A DNA stretch of 64,000 bases from Cinclus cinclus (GCF_963662255.1 NC_085048.1:96373729-96437728); one strand, 5' to 3'; numbered from the stretch's first letter, positions 37,593 through 50,423 are shown. Numbers and translations are program-made. Notes: generated from the letters alone by a model not told the origin.

Positions 37593-40397
37593 TTTATAAA
37601 TTTTGCTTCAGCTCAAGGACAGGGTTTAGGCACAATAGTTTTCCACGCCACCCTGAGAGGCTGTCCTGAGAGGTATGCCCAAGGTGCCTGCATGTCTTGC
37701 CATCCATCCCTACAGGTGTGCAGAGCCTGGGTATATTTGCTATTGGCCAGGACAACTGGGGCTCTAATCTTTTCCTTTCCATTGACAACTCTTTCCTTGC
37801 CAGTGGTGGGGAGTGGCTTCCTCTCTCTAGACCGGTAATTTTCATTTTCCTCCATGGGAGTAAATTTTCACACCTTGGGGAATGTCATCTGAAATCAGCT
37901 TGGTTTGTCCATCGGGGTGGTGTGAGCCCATCCTGTTGGTGATACAGGTCCCTGTCCTCTGGGCTGATGTGAGAGCCTTGTGGCTGCAGAGTGCAGACAA
38001 ACCCAAATACCCTTATTTCAGATGCATGGTGATGAGACTGCTCTGCCATGTGTTTCCAAGGAGAAGAAAGGAGCTAGGAGGGAGGTGAAAGATGGTGTAG
38101 CTCTGCCTGATGCAGCTGGCTGTCTGAAATAAATATGCAGAGAGTGCTTTGGAAGTGGTGATCTGTGTTGAGGGAGAGTTTGGGCTTTGTGGAAAGCGTT
38201 AAAAATTCAAAGCGGAGTTGTTGGCAAGTGGTGGCTGTTAAGTAGAGCAGAGGAATTAACAGAAGCCTGGCAGGAGGAATCCAGGGGAGTGGGATGAGGA
38301 TAATCATTTATTGAAGGAAGTTAATGAGACACAGGAGAGCATGAATGTAAGAGGTGGGTTTTGAGAGACTCAGCACAGTGCTGTGGGCATGTGATGGGCC
38401 CTTGGATGATCCTGGGGGATCCAGAAGAGCCTGTGTAACATGGTCCATCCCTGGTCACACTGTTAATCTTTACCACTGTGCTGTGCAGCTGTGGTGGCAA
38501 GGTGGGCTTTGGTTTCATGAGGGGCACTGTGAGTGAAGTTTGCCATTTTAAACGTAAGATGTGTTCAGATTCCCTGGGAATGGGCATGTGATGCCCTGGC
38601 AGAAGGATCTCCAAGGATGCAGGGGCAGCTGTGTGCAGAGGCCACCAGTCTGTGATACCACTCTGCTCACAGGCAACACAAGGGCCGAAGAAACTCAAGA
38701 AAAATACCTTGAGAAAGGGACTTTGGAGACCTGGGGGCAATGCTGGAGTGTCCAAATTTTGGGACTTTGCAGGAGAGCTTTGCAGTTCCTGCGGCGAGTG
38801 CAGGGCTCTGTCTGTCTACTCCATGTCCCCACAAACAGGCACTGCATAATTTATTCCTGATCTGCTAACAGCACATTGGGAACATGGAGATGAGATGTGC
38901 TGCTCTGTCCAGCCTGAAGGAAGTATGACCGGTGACCAGTCCAGGCTGGGATTTTCCAAGGCTGATTCCTAAGGTGTTGGTAGCCAGACTACCCCTTCAG
39001 AACCTTCTGATTCTGAAATTATTTCCATTTTGAATGAAAAAAAAACTTTAATCAAAAAGTGGCTCTTCCCATCAAATGAAGTTTGACTTCTTGCATGAGG
39101 AAATAAGAATTGTTCTCCATCTGGATGCTCTCCCTGGGGTTTTTAGGGCAGGCCAGCCTGGCTTCTGTCTTTTTCCATCCCACCCAGATGCTGGGAACCT
39201 GCAGAGCAGCCTGGCAGCATTCTTGCTTGCACTTCCTGTGCTAGGATTGCTCCCTAGTCCTGATGCAAGGTTTCAAAGCATCAAACTTTAAATGGCTTTA
39301 GCCAGTGAGTTTCAACACACTGCAAATACAGGCAGTGCAGCAGTGCAGTTATTACTTTTTGCCATTTTCTTCCTTTCCTTTTTTTTCTTTTCTTGTATAT
39401 TTTTTTTTTGGTTGGCAGTTGGGTGACCTATGAAATACCATCAGCAGCACAAAACATTTATCCAGTGACAGCCTGAGGTAGCACAGGCAGCTTTTAGTGG
39501 GTTTATTTTCATTATTACAGCAATTTTAGGGCTGCATGCTGCAATTTTCACTTGCAGTGAGGTATTAAATTGAAATTACCCCAGATGTAATTGTCACACA
39601 AAATAATTCTGGACATGCTAGATTTAATGCTTTTCCAAGCTGTGGTTTTTATTACCCAAGTAAGTGCCAAAAAAAAAGACACTTGTAGTCAACAAACTGA
39701 AATCTGCCTTCTGGGGACCCAGGATGTTTAGTTGCAGTTACACTGGGGGAGGAAGGGGAGAAAAAAAAAAGGGACCGAGTGGAGGAAGCTTTGGGAGGGC
39801 TGCTGAAAAAAGAACCCAGGGGTAAAATCCTGGGCAAGGACAGAGTCAGAGCCCATAAAGCACCCAGGAGGAGGAGCCCTGGAAGATGCAGCAGCTCTGC
39901 CTAACCCTTTTGCAGGCAGTTTTTGGAGAGGCAAGTCCCAGCTGTGGTGCAATGCTGGTCACAGAAGCGAAGTGAGGCTGGAGGTCTACAGCAGCATCAT
40001 TCCTGTCCTTGGGATGTGACAAGCTGCACTAGACAGAAGCCAGGGGCGAGTTGCAGCTCTGTAGGTGCCCATGTGTGACATTCCAGCTTTTCCCATGTGC
40101 ACATTGCCTGGTTGGGCCAGTCTGGTGTGTTGACATGTGGAGTTTTAGAAGCAGTTGTTGCTCATGAAGTGCCTCAGCCAACCTGCAGCAGCCCCAGCAC
40201 TCCCACCCGTGGGAGGCACAGGCACACCCAGCTCCTGCTTTATTTACCAGCTCCTTGGCTGTTGTAATAGCGTGAGTAAAGTATTGATGACTTTGTGTTT
40301 TCCACTCTTGCTCATTCTTTTCCAGAAATAGCTTCCCTTGTTTGCTCTACAGAACCCTGCTGGAAGTGGGTGGAAGGACACGCATCTGGGAGCCGTG

Positions 40398-40405
40398 TAT
40401 AAATA
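40398..40405 (+). promoter_or_regulatory. TATAAATA box-like motif in GC-rich context
   Basis: A perfect match to the TATA-box consensus is flanked by GC-rich sequence, 1.7 kb upstream of the TFHNEA exon. There is no supporting open frame or initiator evidence. Starting here would omit the membrane anchor and stem exons. Confidence 0.12.
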
Positions 40406-42095
40406 GCACAGGGAGAGCAGTTGCCGTAGTCTGTCCCTGCAGCTCCACAGAGGAAACAGGAGCAGAGCCTCAACGTGGCAAAACTGAGCAGCAGCAGTTT
40501 GGGATGGCTCGGCTGAAGTGGGATACTGGATGATGCAAGGGGCCCGCAGTGACCCAGAGAAGCAGCTCAGGGCATGACCTGGTGCTGTTTCATAATTCAG
40601 AAACCCTCTGTGTTCAGCATCCCTGAGATGCAATTTTGATGGATGAGGGTGTTGTCACACAGGGCAATGTTGCTGAACTTTCTCCTGCATATGGAATAGC
40701 TGTGCGACTTCGGTGTCCTTTGGGGATGGATCCAGAATTAGAATTGGCTCGAAGGTGAATTTCTGGTGTGGATGACTGTGTGTAAAGAGCAGCAGAGAAA
40801 TGAGAAACCTGCTTTTGGTCAAGTTCAAGCAGGATTTGGAAAGGGTTCTGAATGAAACAATGACAGAAAGCAGCAACTAATGTAACGTGAGCTTGTAAAT
40901 ATTTTGTCCCACCCAAGATACCATGTTTTCCTTACCTTGGAATTATTTCTCCTGTTGTGCATTCTTGTTCACTTTGTAAATAATCAGAAATGCAATTTCA
41001 AAATTAAAACATGGAAAATCCCATTAAAAATAATATCTGGAGCATTTTGGCATTTGAGAGGTGCAACATGCTGTTCTGAATAGCAGAAACCAGCAACATC
41101 TGTCTGCTTTTATGTGCTTTCTCCTCTCCATTCCCAACTTAATTTTTTCATCTGTTTTTACTTCAGCTTGCAAGTACTGTGGTCCAGAACTCTGGGGGAG
41201 CAAACTGATGGTTTGTTGGAAGAGTGGTTGCTCAGTGCTCTTTCCTGCTACGTTTGAGGATGGTAGTGGGTAGCACCTGAGCAGTGACACAAAAGCAGAT
41301 AATTGGCATGTGGATGGGAAGGGACAGGATGGCTGTGATGGAGAGCTACTGTTATGTCATCTTAAGACCATCTTAAGGGACTGATAGGGACTTAGAAAGG
41401 GCAGCATGGATGTAAGAGGTATCTGGATTTTCTGAGCTGGGAATATATTGGTGTCAGTCTATAGAAGCCACAAATTTAATCAGCTAAAGGTCAAAGTAAT
41501 TACAGAGTCTGTGACATTTCCTCCTGGGAAGGAGGCAGCAGGGGCTGTGGTCGCATCTGTGGGTTTTCGCCTTCCGAAGGCTGGCTTGGAAAGTTTTAAA
41601 TCCCAGTCTTCCCTGTAGTCTGGTTATGCAGTTAAGGCAGAATTAATAAGGAAACAATTTAGAAACAGGGCTTGGCTTACCTTGCAACTAGCTGTTGGGA
41701 ATTGCTTCCTCAGGCGGCTGGGAGTGAGGTGGATTGGAGCTGGAGCTGCAGGAATGCTCTTAGCTCTGCTGGTGCCATCAGCCAGGGGGATGAGAGAAGC
41801 ACTGGTGGCTATCTGGGAAGCACTGGTTAGAGAAAGGGCTACCAGCTGGGTGCCTCCCTTCTCATCCCTTCCCATTAATGACAGTTAAGTTCTTTGCTGC
41901 TTTAATCCTTGGTGACTTACTTGGTAGTTTCTGGATTCCTTCAGAAATTATTCACACAGAAAATGTCTTATTTATTTATTTGTAATAGTGGCTGGAGACC
42001 ATTTACTGATGGACTGTGCTGCCTGTGTTGATGAAGTGAGCTCTCACTTTGAATTCCAGCACCTGAGTGGCTTTTTCTGTTTTCTCCCTCCCCAG

Positions 42096-42194
42096 GTGTA
42101 CGACTTTGCACTACAGCCAGGACCTCCCGCCCACTAGCGTGGTCATCACCTTCCACAACGAGGCCAGGTCCACCCTGCTAAGGACAATTCGGAG
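42096..42194 (+). CDS. GALNT14: GALNT14 coding exon (probably exon 3): TFHNEA nucleotide-binding strand
   Basis: This 99-bp exon completes the split Arg codon and encodes in-window residues 58-89: [14 protein letters not shown], then [18 protein letters not shown], then two bases of a Ser codon. The [10 protein letters not shown] block is the first beta strand of the GT-A Rossmann-like fold in GT27 enzymes and contributes to UDP binding (family knowledge). LPPTS followed by a hydrophobic strand is the GALNT14 pattern. The acceptor is strong, with a pyrimidine run before CAG at 42093-42095. The donor is AG|GTAAGA at 42195. Phases match the exons on both sides. Confidence 0.96.
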
Positions 42195-44430
42195 GTAAGA
42201 GCTAAAGGGGATCTCTCAAAAGAGGGTCAGTGGGCCAGTGGTCATCATGAATAAAGGCAGGATTTGTTTGCACTCACCACAGCAACAGAACAAAACCTGA
42301 CAGCTGTGGTCTCAAATGGTGACCAAGATAAATTACCCTGAAAGTTGCTCTCTGAGAAGTAGGTTTTACAGTGGGATGCTGAGGCAAGTGAGGAGCCATG
42401 CTCCTTTTGCAGGGTCTAGCATGGAAAACTCTTGAGGGATCATCAGCAGATTAGACAGAGTCTGTGCTAAGAGCTTTCATATCCAGCTGGGTAGGAGTGC
42501 TCAGCTGTATTTTGTCCCAGCCCTCTAGGGGCAGCTATCATTCTATGGATATCTGCTCCAGTGCTGCTGTATGAGCTTCTCCAGTGCCCCATGGAGTGCC
42601 AGAAAGGATTGCTAATTGAGAAGCCCTAATGACACACATGCAGACCAGATTTTCAGCGATGGTTTCTGTACTCCTGCGACACGGTGGAGCACTCTGGGCA
42701 TGTGGCCATTCCTTCATTTGTTGGTTTGTTCTTGGCTGTGTTTTGCTATCATGGGTAGACTGAAGGCTTCATTTTCACTGCAGGCTTTTGAAATCTGTGT
42801 TTAATCCCAATGTGTGCCTTGAATCTGCAGGTTCTCTTGTGGAAAGATCTGGTAAGGTGTGTCCAGGTCTAGGCAGGGGGGTTCCTCTGTAGCAGGCGTG
42901 GGTGTGCTGTGCTCTGTGCCAGTAGTGCTTTGCAGCTGCATCTCATGTGTGCTTAGTAAAGGTCTGTGCTCTGCTGCAAGTCTTGGCTTTTAAACCCTGG
43001 TGTCCTCAGGGACCCCTTGCCATCGCTGGTGCTGGTCAGACTGGGGTTGCTGGTTAAGGGAAGGCTTCAGCTGTGCCCTGTTCACTGTCGTGTCTTTGCT
43101 GAGCTTTTCTGTCAGCATCCTTCCTCAGGTGAGCATATCCAGGGCCACAAGTGAGTTTGACAGTCCTGAAATTGAATTCCTGCTCTGCTTTACGGTTTCA
43201 TGCCCAATCCCGTCTCCTTGCTTCATACTCAGTAATCTGTCACTGCTTTCTCTCTCTGGGGTGTGTGGATTTTGGATGACACTGATGCTTGGTGCTCTGT
43301 ACCACCTCCTTGATCTTTTCTTTTGTCTTTACAGTGCCTTGCATAAGTTTGCCATTCTCCAGAACCAGTTGTGTTTGTAACAGGTGGCAAATGCAGTCCT
43401 CTAGACCCTGAGATATAGGGGGCTTATAACATGGGAAGTGCAGGGATGGATTTTAATCTCATTTCTCCCCATAACTCAGCACCTGACTGTCCTGCCAGGT
43501 GTTGTCATGAGTGAGGAAATGTTAGACTTACAGTAAAGCTCTTAGGCCTGGATTCCCCAAACTGTTCATTGCAGCGATGGCAAGCTTAGAAATACAGGTA
43601 CATTGAGTTTTAACTTCTTCCTCTAGGTGACTGTCCTTTGAAGTTTCTTATTTCCTTTGCTTGCCTTGATTAATTTGCTTTACTGCCTTCCTTATCTGGT
43701 TGCGTGTGATTTTTACCACAGCTTTGCCCCTTTGCACTGCTCCTCCTCGCTTATGGGCCCTGGCAATTCCAGTGCTCATGTTTTGTCTGTAGGGAGGTTT
43801 TCCCCAGCTCTGGGGACCCTTCTGAGTCCTCTTATTTATTTGTAGGTTCATCCCCCAACAATTCCAGAGCCCCACAGAGCATCCCATTGAGCTGTACCCC
43901 AGAGGCAAGCCCAGGCAGTGAGGAACTGAGATGACAATCTTGGGTCCCTATATCCTCTGCCTGTTCCTGGGCTGAGATCCTGAACTCTCCTGAGCTGACC
44001 CTCTTTTTTTTTCTGGTTCCCATGGTTTGGAGGTGGCCTTTTGGCATCAGGGTTCATCGTTATCCTCCTGGATGCAGTGTCTAGAGGCTTGCTTTGATGC
44101 AACCAAGCCTAGGGATACTAGTCCTTGGTGGCAAGCTCGTGATGTGTCTCCTGCTCTGTTCCTCTTTAGATGTGGTTGTACACATATTGCCACCTCCCTG
44201 CCTCTTTTTGGACTCAGCTGTGGGGTCATCTGCCTCTTTAGCCTCTGTAGGTTAATTTGCTGTGCCTTCTGACTGCTTAGGGCTTTTTCCATCTTGCTCG
44301 CCAAATACCCAGTTTAATTAGATCTTCCAGAGATGACTCAATCCCACAGTGGCTGTAATGACATGGATCACTTTCCTTGGCTGTTCAGAGCAAACTCTGT
44401 CCTCATGACAGTGCTTTGTGCCTTATGAGG

Positions 44431-44564
44431 CAACTGCTGTGGGGCAGTCTGTTTATGGGGCAGTCTGTGGCCAACTGCTTTGAGCATCATGGTGGGTTAA
44501 TTTGGTACCTCTTCTACCCTGTTTTCCCCAGTACACGTCCACAGTGGTATGTCCACAGTGGTAT
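44431..44564 (+). repeat. Cluster of short tandem duplications
   Basis: TGGGGCAGTCTGT occurs at 44440-44452 and 44456-44468 (16-bp period), flanked on both sides by CAACTGCT. Further on, GTCCACAGTGGTAT is perfectly duplicated in tandem at 44537-44550 and 44551-44564. This suggests local replication slippage. Confidence 0.8.
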
Positions 44565-46773
44565 AAGCCAGGTGACAGATGGACAGACTGAGGAACGGGG
44601 AGGTGATTTCTCTGTAGCTGGTGGAAGATTCTGAGTTGCAAACCTGGTTTTCCAAGTTCTATTATGTTGGTTGGATTTTCCAGCCTCATTGCAGAATCAG
44701 TGTTCTCAGTTAATTGTCCTGTCAGGAGCAAGAAATAGGACAAAGGGACATTTCTTGGCTTGTCCACAGCCATGGGTGATGGGACACCACCCTGCAAAAG
44801 GGTCTTACAGGACCCCATTTACACATGGACGAGTGGCACAGGGAAGTGCTGCTGAAGGCAGCAGGGGAGAGAATTGCCTCTTGCAGAAGTGACCACATAT
44901 CTGATGAGCACGGGGGATTTTTCTATTCCTGCAGTTTTCCTGGAAACTTGAGAGCCTCAGTGCTCCCCCAGCGCTGAGGCTGAGCGTTGTTGTAGGCTCT
45001 GTGTGTTTCAGGCTCTTGGTGGGAAGCAGCAACATGTGGCCTCCACAGCACCCCTTATCCAGGTCATGTTGGGAGTGCTTAGGATGGTTCATTTATGGAT
45101 ATTTTGCATTGTCAGAGTTACTGAGAAAAGCTGGTGGCTTGTGTTGAATAATGAATTCATTTAAAAGTTTCATGATCTTTTCTCTGACCATTTGCCAGCT
45201 GGAAGTAATGCAGGGGGAAAAAAAAAGAAAAAGCAAATTTGTTGAATGCCCAGATCTTTGCAAATGGTGAGGTCAGCATTTATAAATGCATGTGCAGCTG
45301 TGCTTGTGAGTACATACAACTGTCCAGGGAGAAGGGGATGGGTGTCATGAGAAAGGGAAATAGAAAATGGAAGAGGCCAGAAAGGAGGAGAGAGTCAATA
45401 GCAAAGTAGCTCTTGAGATTTTTTTAAGGTTTTTGTTTTACTGTGCAGGTGGTGAAGAAAGCATCATTGGGCTGTTTCAGCCACTCACTTTTCAACAAGT
45501 TCTTTATCCCTCTGTGGTTCAGTTTCACATATTTCAAGCTCCAGGGCTCAGTGCCTATAAATGGTGAGTCTCCAACAGTGCATGAGATGGGACCATGTGA
45601 GTAAACCCAAGGTGGGAAGGCAGGAGCAAGGGAGAAAATAAGCAATACAGAGGCATTTAAAATAAAAAATAAAACCTCACCAAAACAACAGTTTCTTCTT
45701 TTCTGTCTCTCCATCCTATACTAGCCTGGATTTAGCAAGGGAATCCTAATCCTGTCATGTGGATGACCTGCTGGGCAGACAGTGAGACAGTCCCATTTAC
45801 TCTGCTGAGTGTTTTTTAATTTATTTATTCCTCAAACTTGCGTCTGGGGAGCTCAGGGCAGTAATAAGAAAACTTAAATTATTTACCTCTTGCTGAGAAA
45901 CCAAAACACATCCTTTGGCAGAAGTCCTGATGCAAGTGCTTTGAATACCAGGTCAAATATTTAGATCATTACTTAGCAAAGTGAATATCATACCTTTCGT
46001 TTTCCAGTGCTCATAGGTGAAAGAAGTGGTGTCCTGTGCAGCCAGCACATCTCACCTTCCCCTTGTGCCACTGCCTTTTCTGCATCCAGACACATCTGAG
46101 ATAGGGAGGTGACAAAGCCTCCTTGCTTAGGCACCATATGGAGTCTGTGCCATAACTGAAATGAGCCTGATTAAAGAAGCAAAAACAAGCCAGGTGTTGC
46201 ACAGAAACTGTATAATTAGCACTTTGTGCTGACTATTTTTTCATTTCTTTTTTTCTTTTTTTGCTTTTTGCTTAAACCCTGGACTTTTTTTCCTCTTAAT
46301 TTGCTAATCATCTCTCGCGGTGACTGAGTACACAGCCCTCCGTGTGCTCTTACCTTTTGATGTTAACATAAGAGAACTCTTGAATTTCAAAGAGCTTGGT
46401 GGGTATTTGAAAGAATAAAATGCAAAAGCCGCAGTGTAATCAAAGCTCATTATGGTTATTCTTGGTGTGATGTCTTTCTTCCTACATAATTAGCCATTTG
46501 GGGTTGCTGAAGCAGTTCATTTTGGTGGGTATTTTCTTTCCATACTCTGTCTGATTTTGATAATTGTGCCCCTTGTCCCTTTCCATTCTTCATTATCCTC
46601 CCAAAGGTGGGGTTTTTTTCCCCCAACAAGTCTTAATATGTTGCCATGGAGAGAATTAATAGGTTCATGAGTTCTCAAAGATGGGTGTCCAAAATCACCT
46701 CTCTAAAGCTGGGTGATGACCAAAATCACACTGACTTGGTCAGTAGGTCTAAATTCCTTCCCACAAACATTTT

Positions 46774-46836
46774 CCATGTCTTATGTGGTTTGGGTGACTT
46801 GTCCACTGGTATTTATTTGGAGATGAAATTGCTGGA
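46774..46836 (+). repeat. Unidentified dispersed repeat, copy A (63 bp)
   Basis: This segment aligns with 49903-49964 at about 54 of 63 positions, including a perfect 25-bp block ending GAGATGAAATTGCTGGA. Both copies lie in the same intron and orientation, 3.1 kb apart. I do not recognise the family. Confidence 0.7.
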
Positions 46837-48540
46837 TCTAATGCTTACCTCTGGGTAGGTGGAAAAGGATCCCAACAAATTCTTGAGGAGAATGGAAGAG
46901 GGACTTTACAATGAAAATTCAAGGTAAAATTCTCCATGGCTATGTCTGCATAAGGTAAAAAAATCAGAACAAAGAAAATTTCAATATTGTCTTTTCAAGA
47001 TAATTCAGCAGCAAACCTCTTCTTATTAGGATGAGTAAGCACTTTCTGGACTGGAGGCATGAGCTTTCATTTTGATGGTAACAGGTCTTTTGGCAATTTA
47101 AAGGAGAAAATGATGTGATCTTTGGCACAGCAGAACTTAAAAACTGTTTTGATTTGTTCAAATATGTCCATCACTGCAGTATATATCTACCTATGTTTGA
47201 TTTCAGGGAAAAAATCTATAGTAACAGAGGGACTTCAAAGCACTGTAATATTGTCTTCTGATTTTTCCCGTATAAAAGGGAAAAAACCACCATGCACAGA
47301 CATAAAGAAAGAAAAGTATTTTTAAAAAAATCAAAGCTGAGCAGAGGCACAAGTAATAGAAAAGCCAGCTTTGAATTTTTAAAAGTGCTTTTATGGTCTG
47401 TCTGGGAAAAAAAATAAAGCCAAAAACCGTAATGTTGAAAACATGGAGGATTTTTGATGCCTCTTTTTCCCATCCTCCCTGAGGAGCGCTGCAGGAGGGG
47501 TGCTTATATTATGTGTTCACAGCATCGTGTGTGTTACTGTGGGATTAATAGAGCACCAGGCAGAAAATGCATTAGAGACACAAATTTGGTTTTGCTGGGC
47601 ATCTGTGGCCCCTGGCTTAGCAGCAATTTTGAGGCTTGCTGGGGTCTGTGCACCAACTTGCAGGGGCAGTAATGAGCTGAAAGTATGCTGAAACCAGTGG
47701 ACAGCAGGTCCCACAGAGCCAGCCTTTGGGCTGCCCTCACCGGGGTGAGTTGTTCACTCGAATTCGGGAAGAGTGTTGTATGGTGAGTGAGTCCCACAAG
47801 GGATTTGATGGGAGAGGGCTGTGATGGTGGTACAGGTGAGGGGGTGCTGTGCCACCCACAGTGGTGTCTGTCATTAACCCCATGGAAGGGGAAGGTTTAT
47901 GGAACCCAGAGGAGCCCTTGGAGACATTCTTCCCTCGTGGGTCATTATGCTGGCCTTTTCCCCCTTGCTCTGGTCAGTCCCGGAGATGGCCACTGTTGGC
48001 ATTCAGGGGTCTTCTTCCCTGATTTATGAGGTGGCAAATCCAGGCACAGAATTGGCAGCAAGCTGCTTAACCAGGGAACAGTGGGAGCCTGCAGCTGAGC
48101 TGAGACTGGGCTGCACTCATCCCTAGCCCGGGGCCTTGGAAATGGTGCATTTTCTTCCATAAGATGTGCTCTGGCAGGAGATCCTTTAAGGCACTGAGAA
48201 CTGCTTAGAGTCCTGGCCTGAGCCTACACAGCCCACTGCCACAGTTCTGGTTGAGTTATTCTGGCTGGTACCAGCAAAAGCAGAATCAGCCTCTTTGCAG
48301 CCACCTTCCCACAGAGATAAGCCCTGCACTGCATTTCTGGCAGCCAAATCTACAGGAGAGACCAGGCAGAGGCAGACCTTGAATGTTCTGAGTTTCCCAC
48401 TGCCTCCTCCCCTCCTGCTCTTGGTGGGTTATTTATTTATTTTGCTAGCTTTTTTTACAAGCCTGCAGGTTGCACAGAGTTAGGTTTCCAGGCAATCAGC
48501 ACTTGTTAAATATTCCACTGAGCGTGATATTGCTCTCCTG

Positions 48541-48655
48541 TCTCTGTCTACTGATGCTCAGCTACGGTAATTTGCCGAACTCAGCTCTGGCGTACGGGGA
48601 TTTCTAAAAAATAACAAGCCTATTAATAACAATAATTAAAAAACACTTGACAGGT
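48541..48655. promoter_or_regulatory. AT-rich candidate regulatory island
   Basis: Contains GGTAATTTGCCG, CTATTAATAACAATAATT and CACTTGA (48644-48650), the NK2-type homeodomain site. It has several CpGs in an otherwise CpG-poor intron. This is a motif-based inference only. Confidence 0.25.
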
Positions 48656-49089
48656 GGAAACAGCACATCTAAATTGTTCTGTGTGCCCCAGTGGGAGGAG
48701 GGGCACTGAGCCACTTTTTCCCAGTGCCACTTCATTCAGGCTGTGGGTGTTGGAGAGGTGTTGTTTAACTCTGCTTGGTGCAAGCCAAAGTGTCAGGGTG
48801 GCCACAGCAGCTCCAGACTGTTGCTTAAGGGACAGTGGCTTTCTCTTCCTTCAAACCTTAGCATGCAAGGCATCTGAAGTGGGGGGAAAGAATGGCTTTT
48901 GCCGAGATCCTGAAACTGGAAGAGGCAGCGATGGTCTTTCCAGAGTAAGTAATTCTTGGAAGTGATTTTTGAGGAGCTCCACCAGGGAGGTGCTGGGCTT
49001 ACCCACTCTGGTCTGAAAAAAAAATCCTTTTTTCAGGATTTCTGCCTAGGGGAAATGAAAACCAGCATGGAGGAAGGATTCATTATATA

Positions 49090-49280
49090 TAGAAGAAATT
49101 ATTTCCTGTGTGTTGCTCAGAGAAGCTGTACATGCCCATTTACTTGAAGTGTTCAAGGCCAGATTGGATGGGGCATTGAGTACCCTGGTCTAGTGGAAGT
49201 TGTTCCTTGCCTGTGACACTGGGATTGCAACTGGATAATCATTAAGGTCCCTTCCAACCCAAACCATTCTATGATTCTGT
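49090..49280 (+). repeat. CR1 LINE 3' fragment, sense
   Basis: Recognised by TTGCTCAGAGAAGCTGTAC, GTGTTCAAGGCCAGATTGG, TGGTCTAGTGGAAGTTG and a well-preserved tail TAAGGTCCCTTCCAACCC followed by CCATTCTATGATTCTGTG. The octameric 3' tail of CR1, (ATTCTATG)n, is visible. It is better preserved than the copies near 30.1 and 37.4 kb. Confidence 0.9.
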
Positions 49281-49902
49281 GTCAAGCATCTTCCTTGGGA
49301 TGTCCTGTATGCCGTCCAAAAAAAATCTAATTCAACTGTTACTCTCTGCAGGTTTGTTCTTCAAGCACCTGAAGGGGAGGGAGTACAGCAGTGTAAGCAG
49401 AAGGCAAAGGGGCACCCTCCGGATGGGTTGGGCTGCATTTTTTCCCAGCTGGTTGGGTGGCTCCCAAGTCCCCTGGGGCTTTGGCCCTTTGTAGCTCTCC
49501 TTACTGTGGTCTGGGCCAGGGATGTGGTTTTTTCAGTCTTCCTGGTGCTTTATTTTTGCTAGAGTTTTGGGAGCCTGAGAGACTGGGAAAACCTGTTAAT
49601 AAGGATCTGACAGGAGATCAGGGGCTGCAAGATTGTTGGGTAACTGCCCTCCTCTGCCAGTGGGAGGTCTGAAGATCTGAAATTTGTGGGAATTTTAAAT
49701 CCTTTGTGGAAAAGGAGCCATGCTCAGGATGAAGACAAAGAATTTAAAATGCTGTAAACCTGTACAACCTGACTGGCATTATCAAAGCCCTACTGAAGTA
49801 TTTAGGAGACTTTTGGGATGCTTTGGGGCTTCTGCTTCAAGCAGACAGCCTTGACCCTTTGCTGGGACAGGATTTTAAGCATGTGTAATAGCAACTGCAA
49901 CT

Positions 49903-49964
49903 CCATGTCTTACATGTCAGGGTGACTTTTGCACTGCTGTTTATTTGGAGATGAAATTGCTGGA
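49903..49964 (+). repeat. Unidentified dispersed repeat, copy B (62 bp)
   Basis: Counterpart of 46774-46836, in the same orientation. It starts CCATGTCTTA and ends GAGATGAAATTGCTGGA, with a one-base gap and scattered mismatches in the first half. It is separate from the CR1 copy at 49.1 kb. Confidence 0.7.
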
Positions 49965-50030
49965 GCCAGTGCAGCCAATCCATGACCTCTGCATCATAAG
50001 AGAAAAGGGAAGAACAGGTCTAGATTTTTT

Positions 50031-50048
50031 AATAATAACAATAATAAC
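50031..50048. repeat. AAT/AAC microsatellite
   Basis: A short run of AATAATAAC units, two copies, in intron DNA following a T6. Confidence 0.75.
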
Positions 50049-50393
50049 CCTTGGTGACGTAATTAAGGGAAGATTGTAGCTTTGAGCCATGTTTTAGTGT
50101 CTGTCCACAGGGAGAGAGCTGTGAGCCACATCCTCCAGCCTCTCTCTTTCATTACCTAGGTGGGCTCCAACCCTGCTCTTATCCTGTTGGCAGCCTCTGC
50201 AACACAGTCAGCTCATGGAAAAAAACAGGAGTTGTCCTGCCACAGCTGTGAGCTGTGTAAAGATGGGTTTGAGCTGGGTAATTTTCTCTGTGTTGGCCCT
50301 GCTGTTGCTGGACACCATATCATTAGCCCCAGAGGAGGTGGAGAGGTGACAGCAGCTTTGCTGTAAGCCCAGTTAGGAATACTGGTGCAATTC

Positions 50394-50423
50394 GGGGAGG
50401 GGGGGGGTGGCGGGAGGGGAGGG
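50394..50423 (+). repeat. G-rich tract, G-quadruplex-capable
   Basis: G runs of 4, 9, 2, 3, 4 and 3 separated by single or few bases. It lies 268 bp upstream of the LVDD exon on the sense strand, so it would be present in the pre-mRNA and could affect splicing. It is likely length-polymorphic. Confidence 0.8.

Larger units (their letters stand above)
23471..42095 (+). other. GALNT14: Intron of ~18.6 kb between the stem exon and the TFHNEA exon
   Basis: The intron begins GTTCTG and ends in a strong pyrimidine tract and CAG at 42093-42095. I found no exon-like frame in it. Contents are two truncated CR1 copies (minus strand at about 30100-30205, plus strand at about 37384-37592), a CT-rich stretch ending in C17 (32562-32578), AT-rich candidate conserved islands near 24.65-25.06 and 34.48-34.72 kb, and a TATAAATA motif in GC-rich context at 40398-40405. 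The remainder looks like unremarkable intron. Confidence 0.85.
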
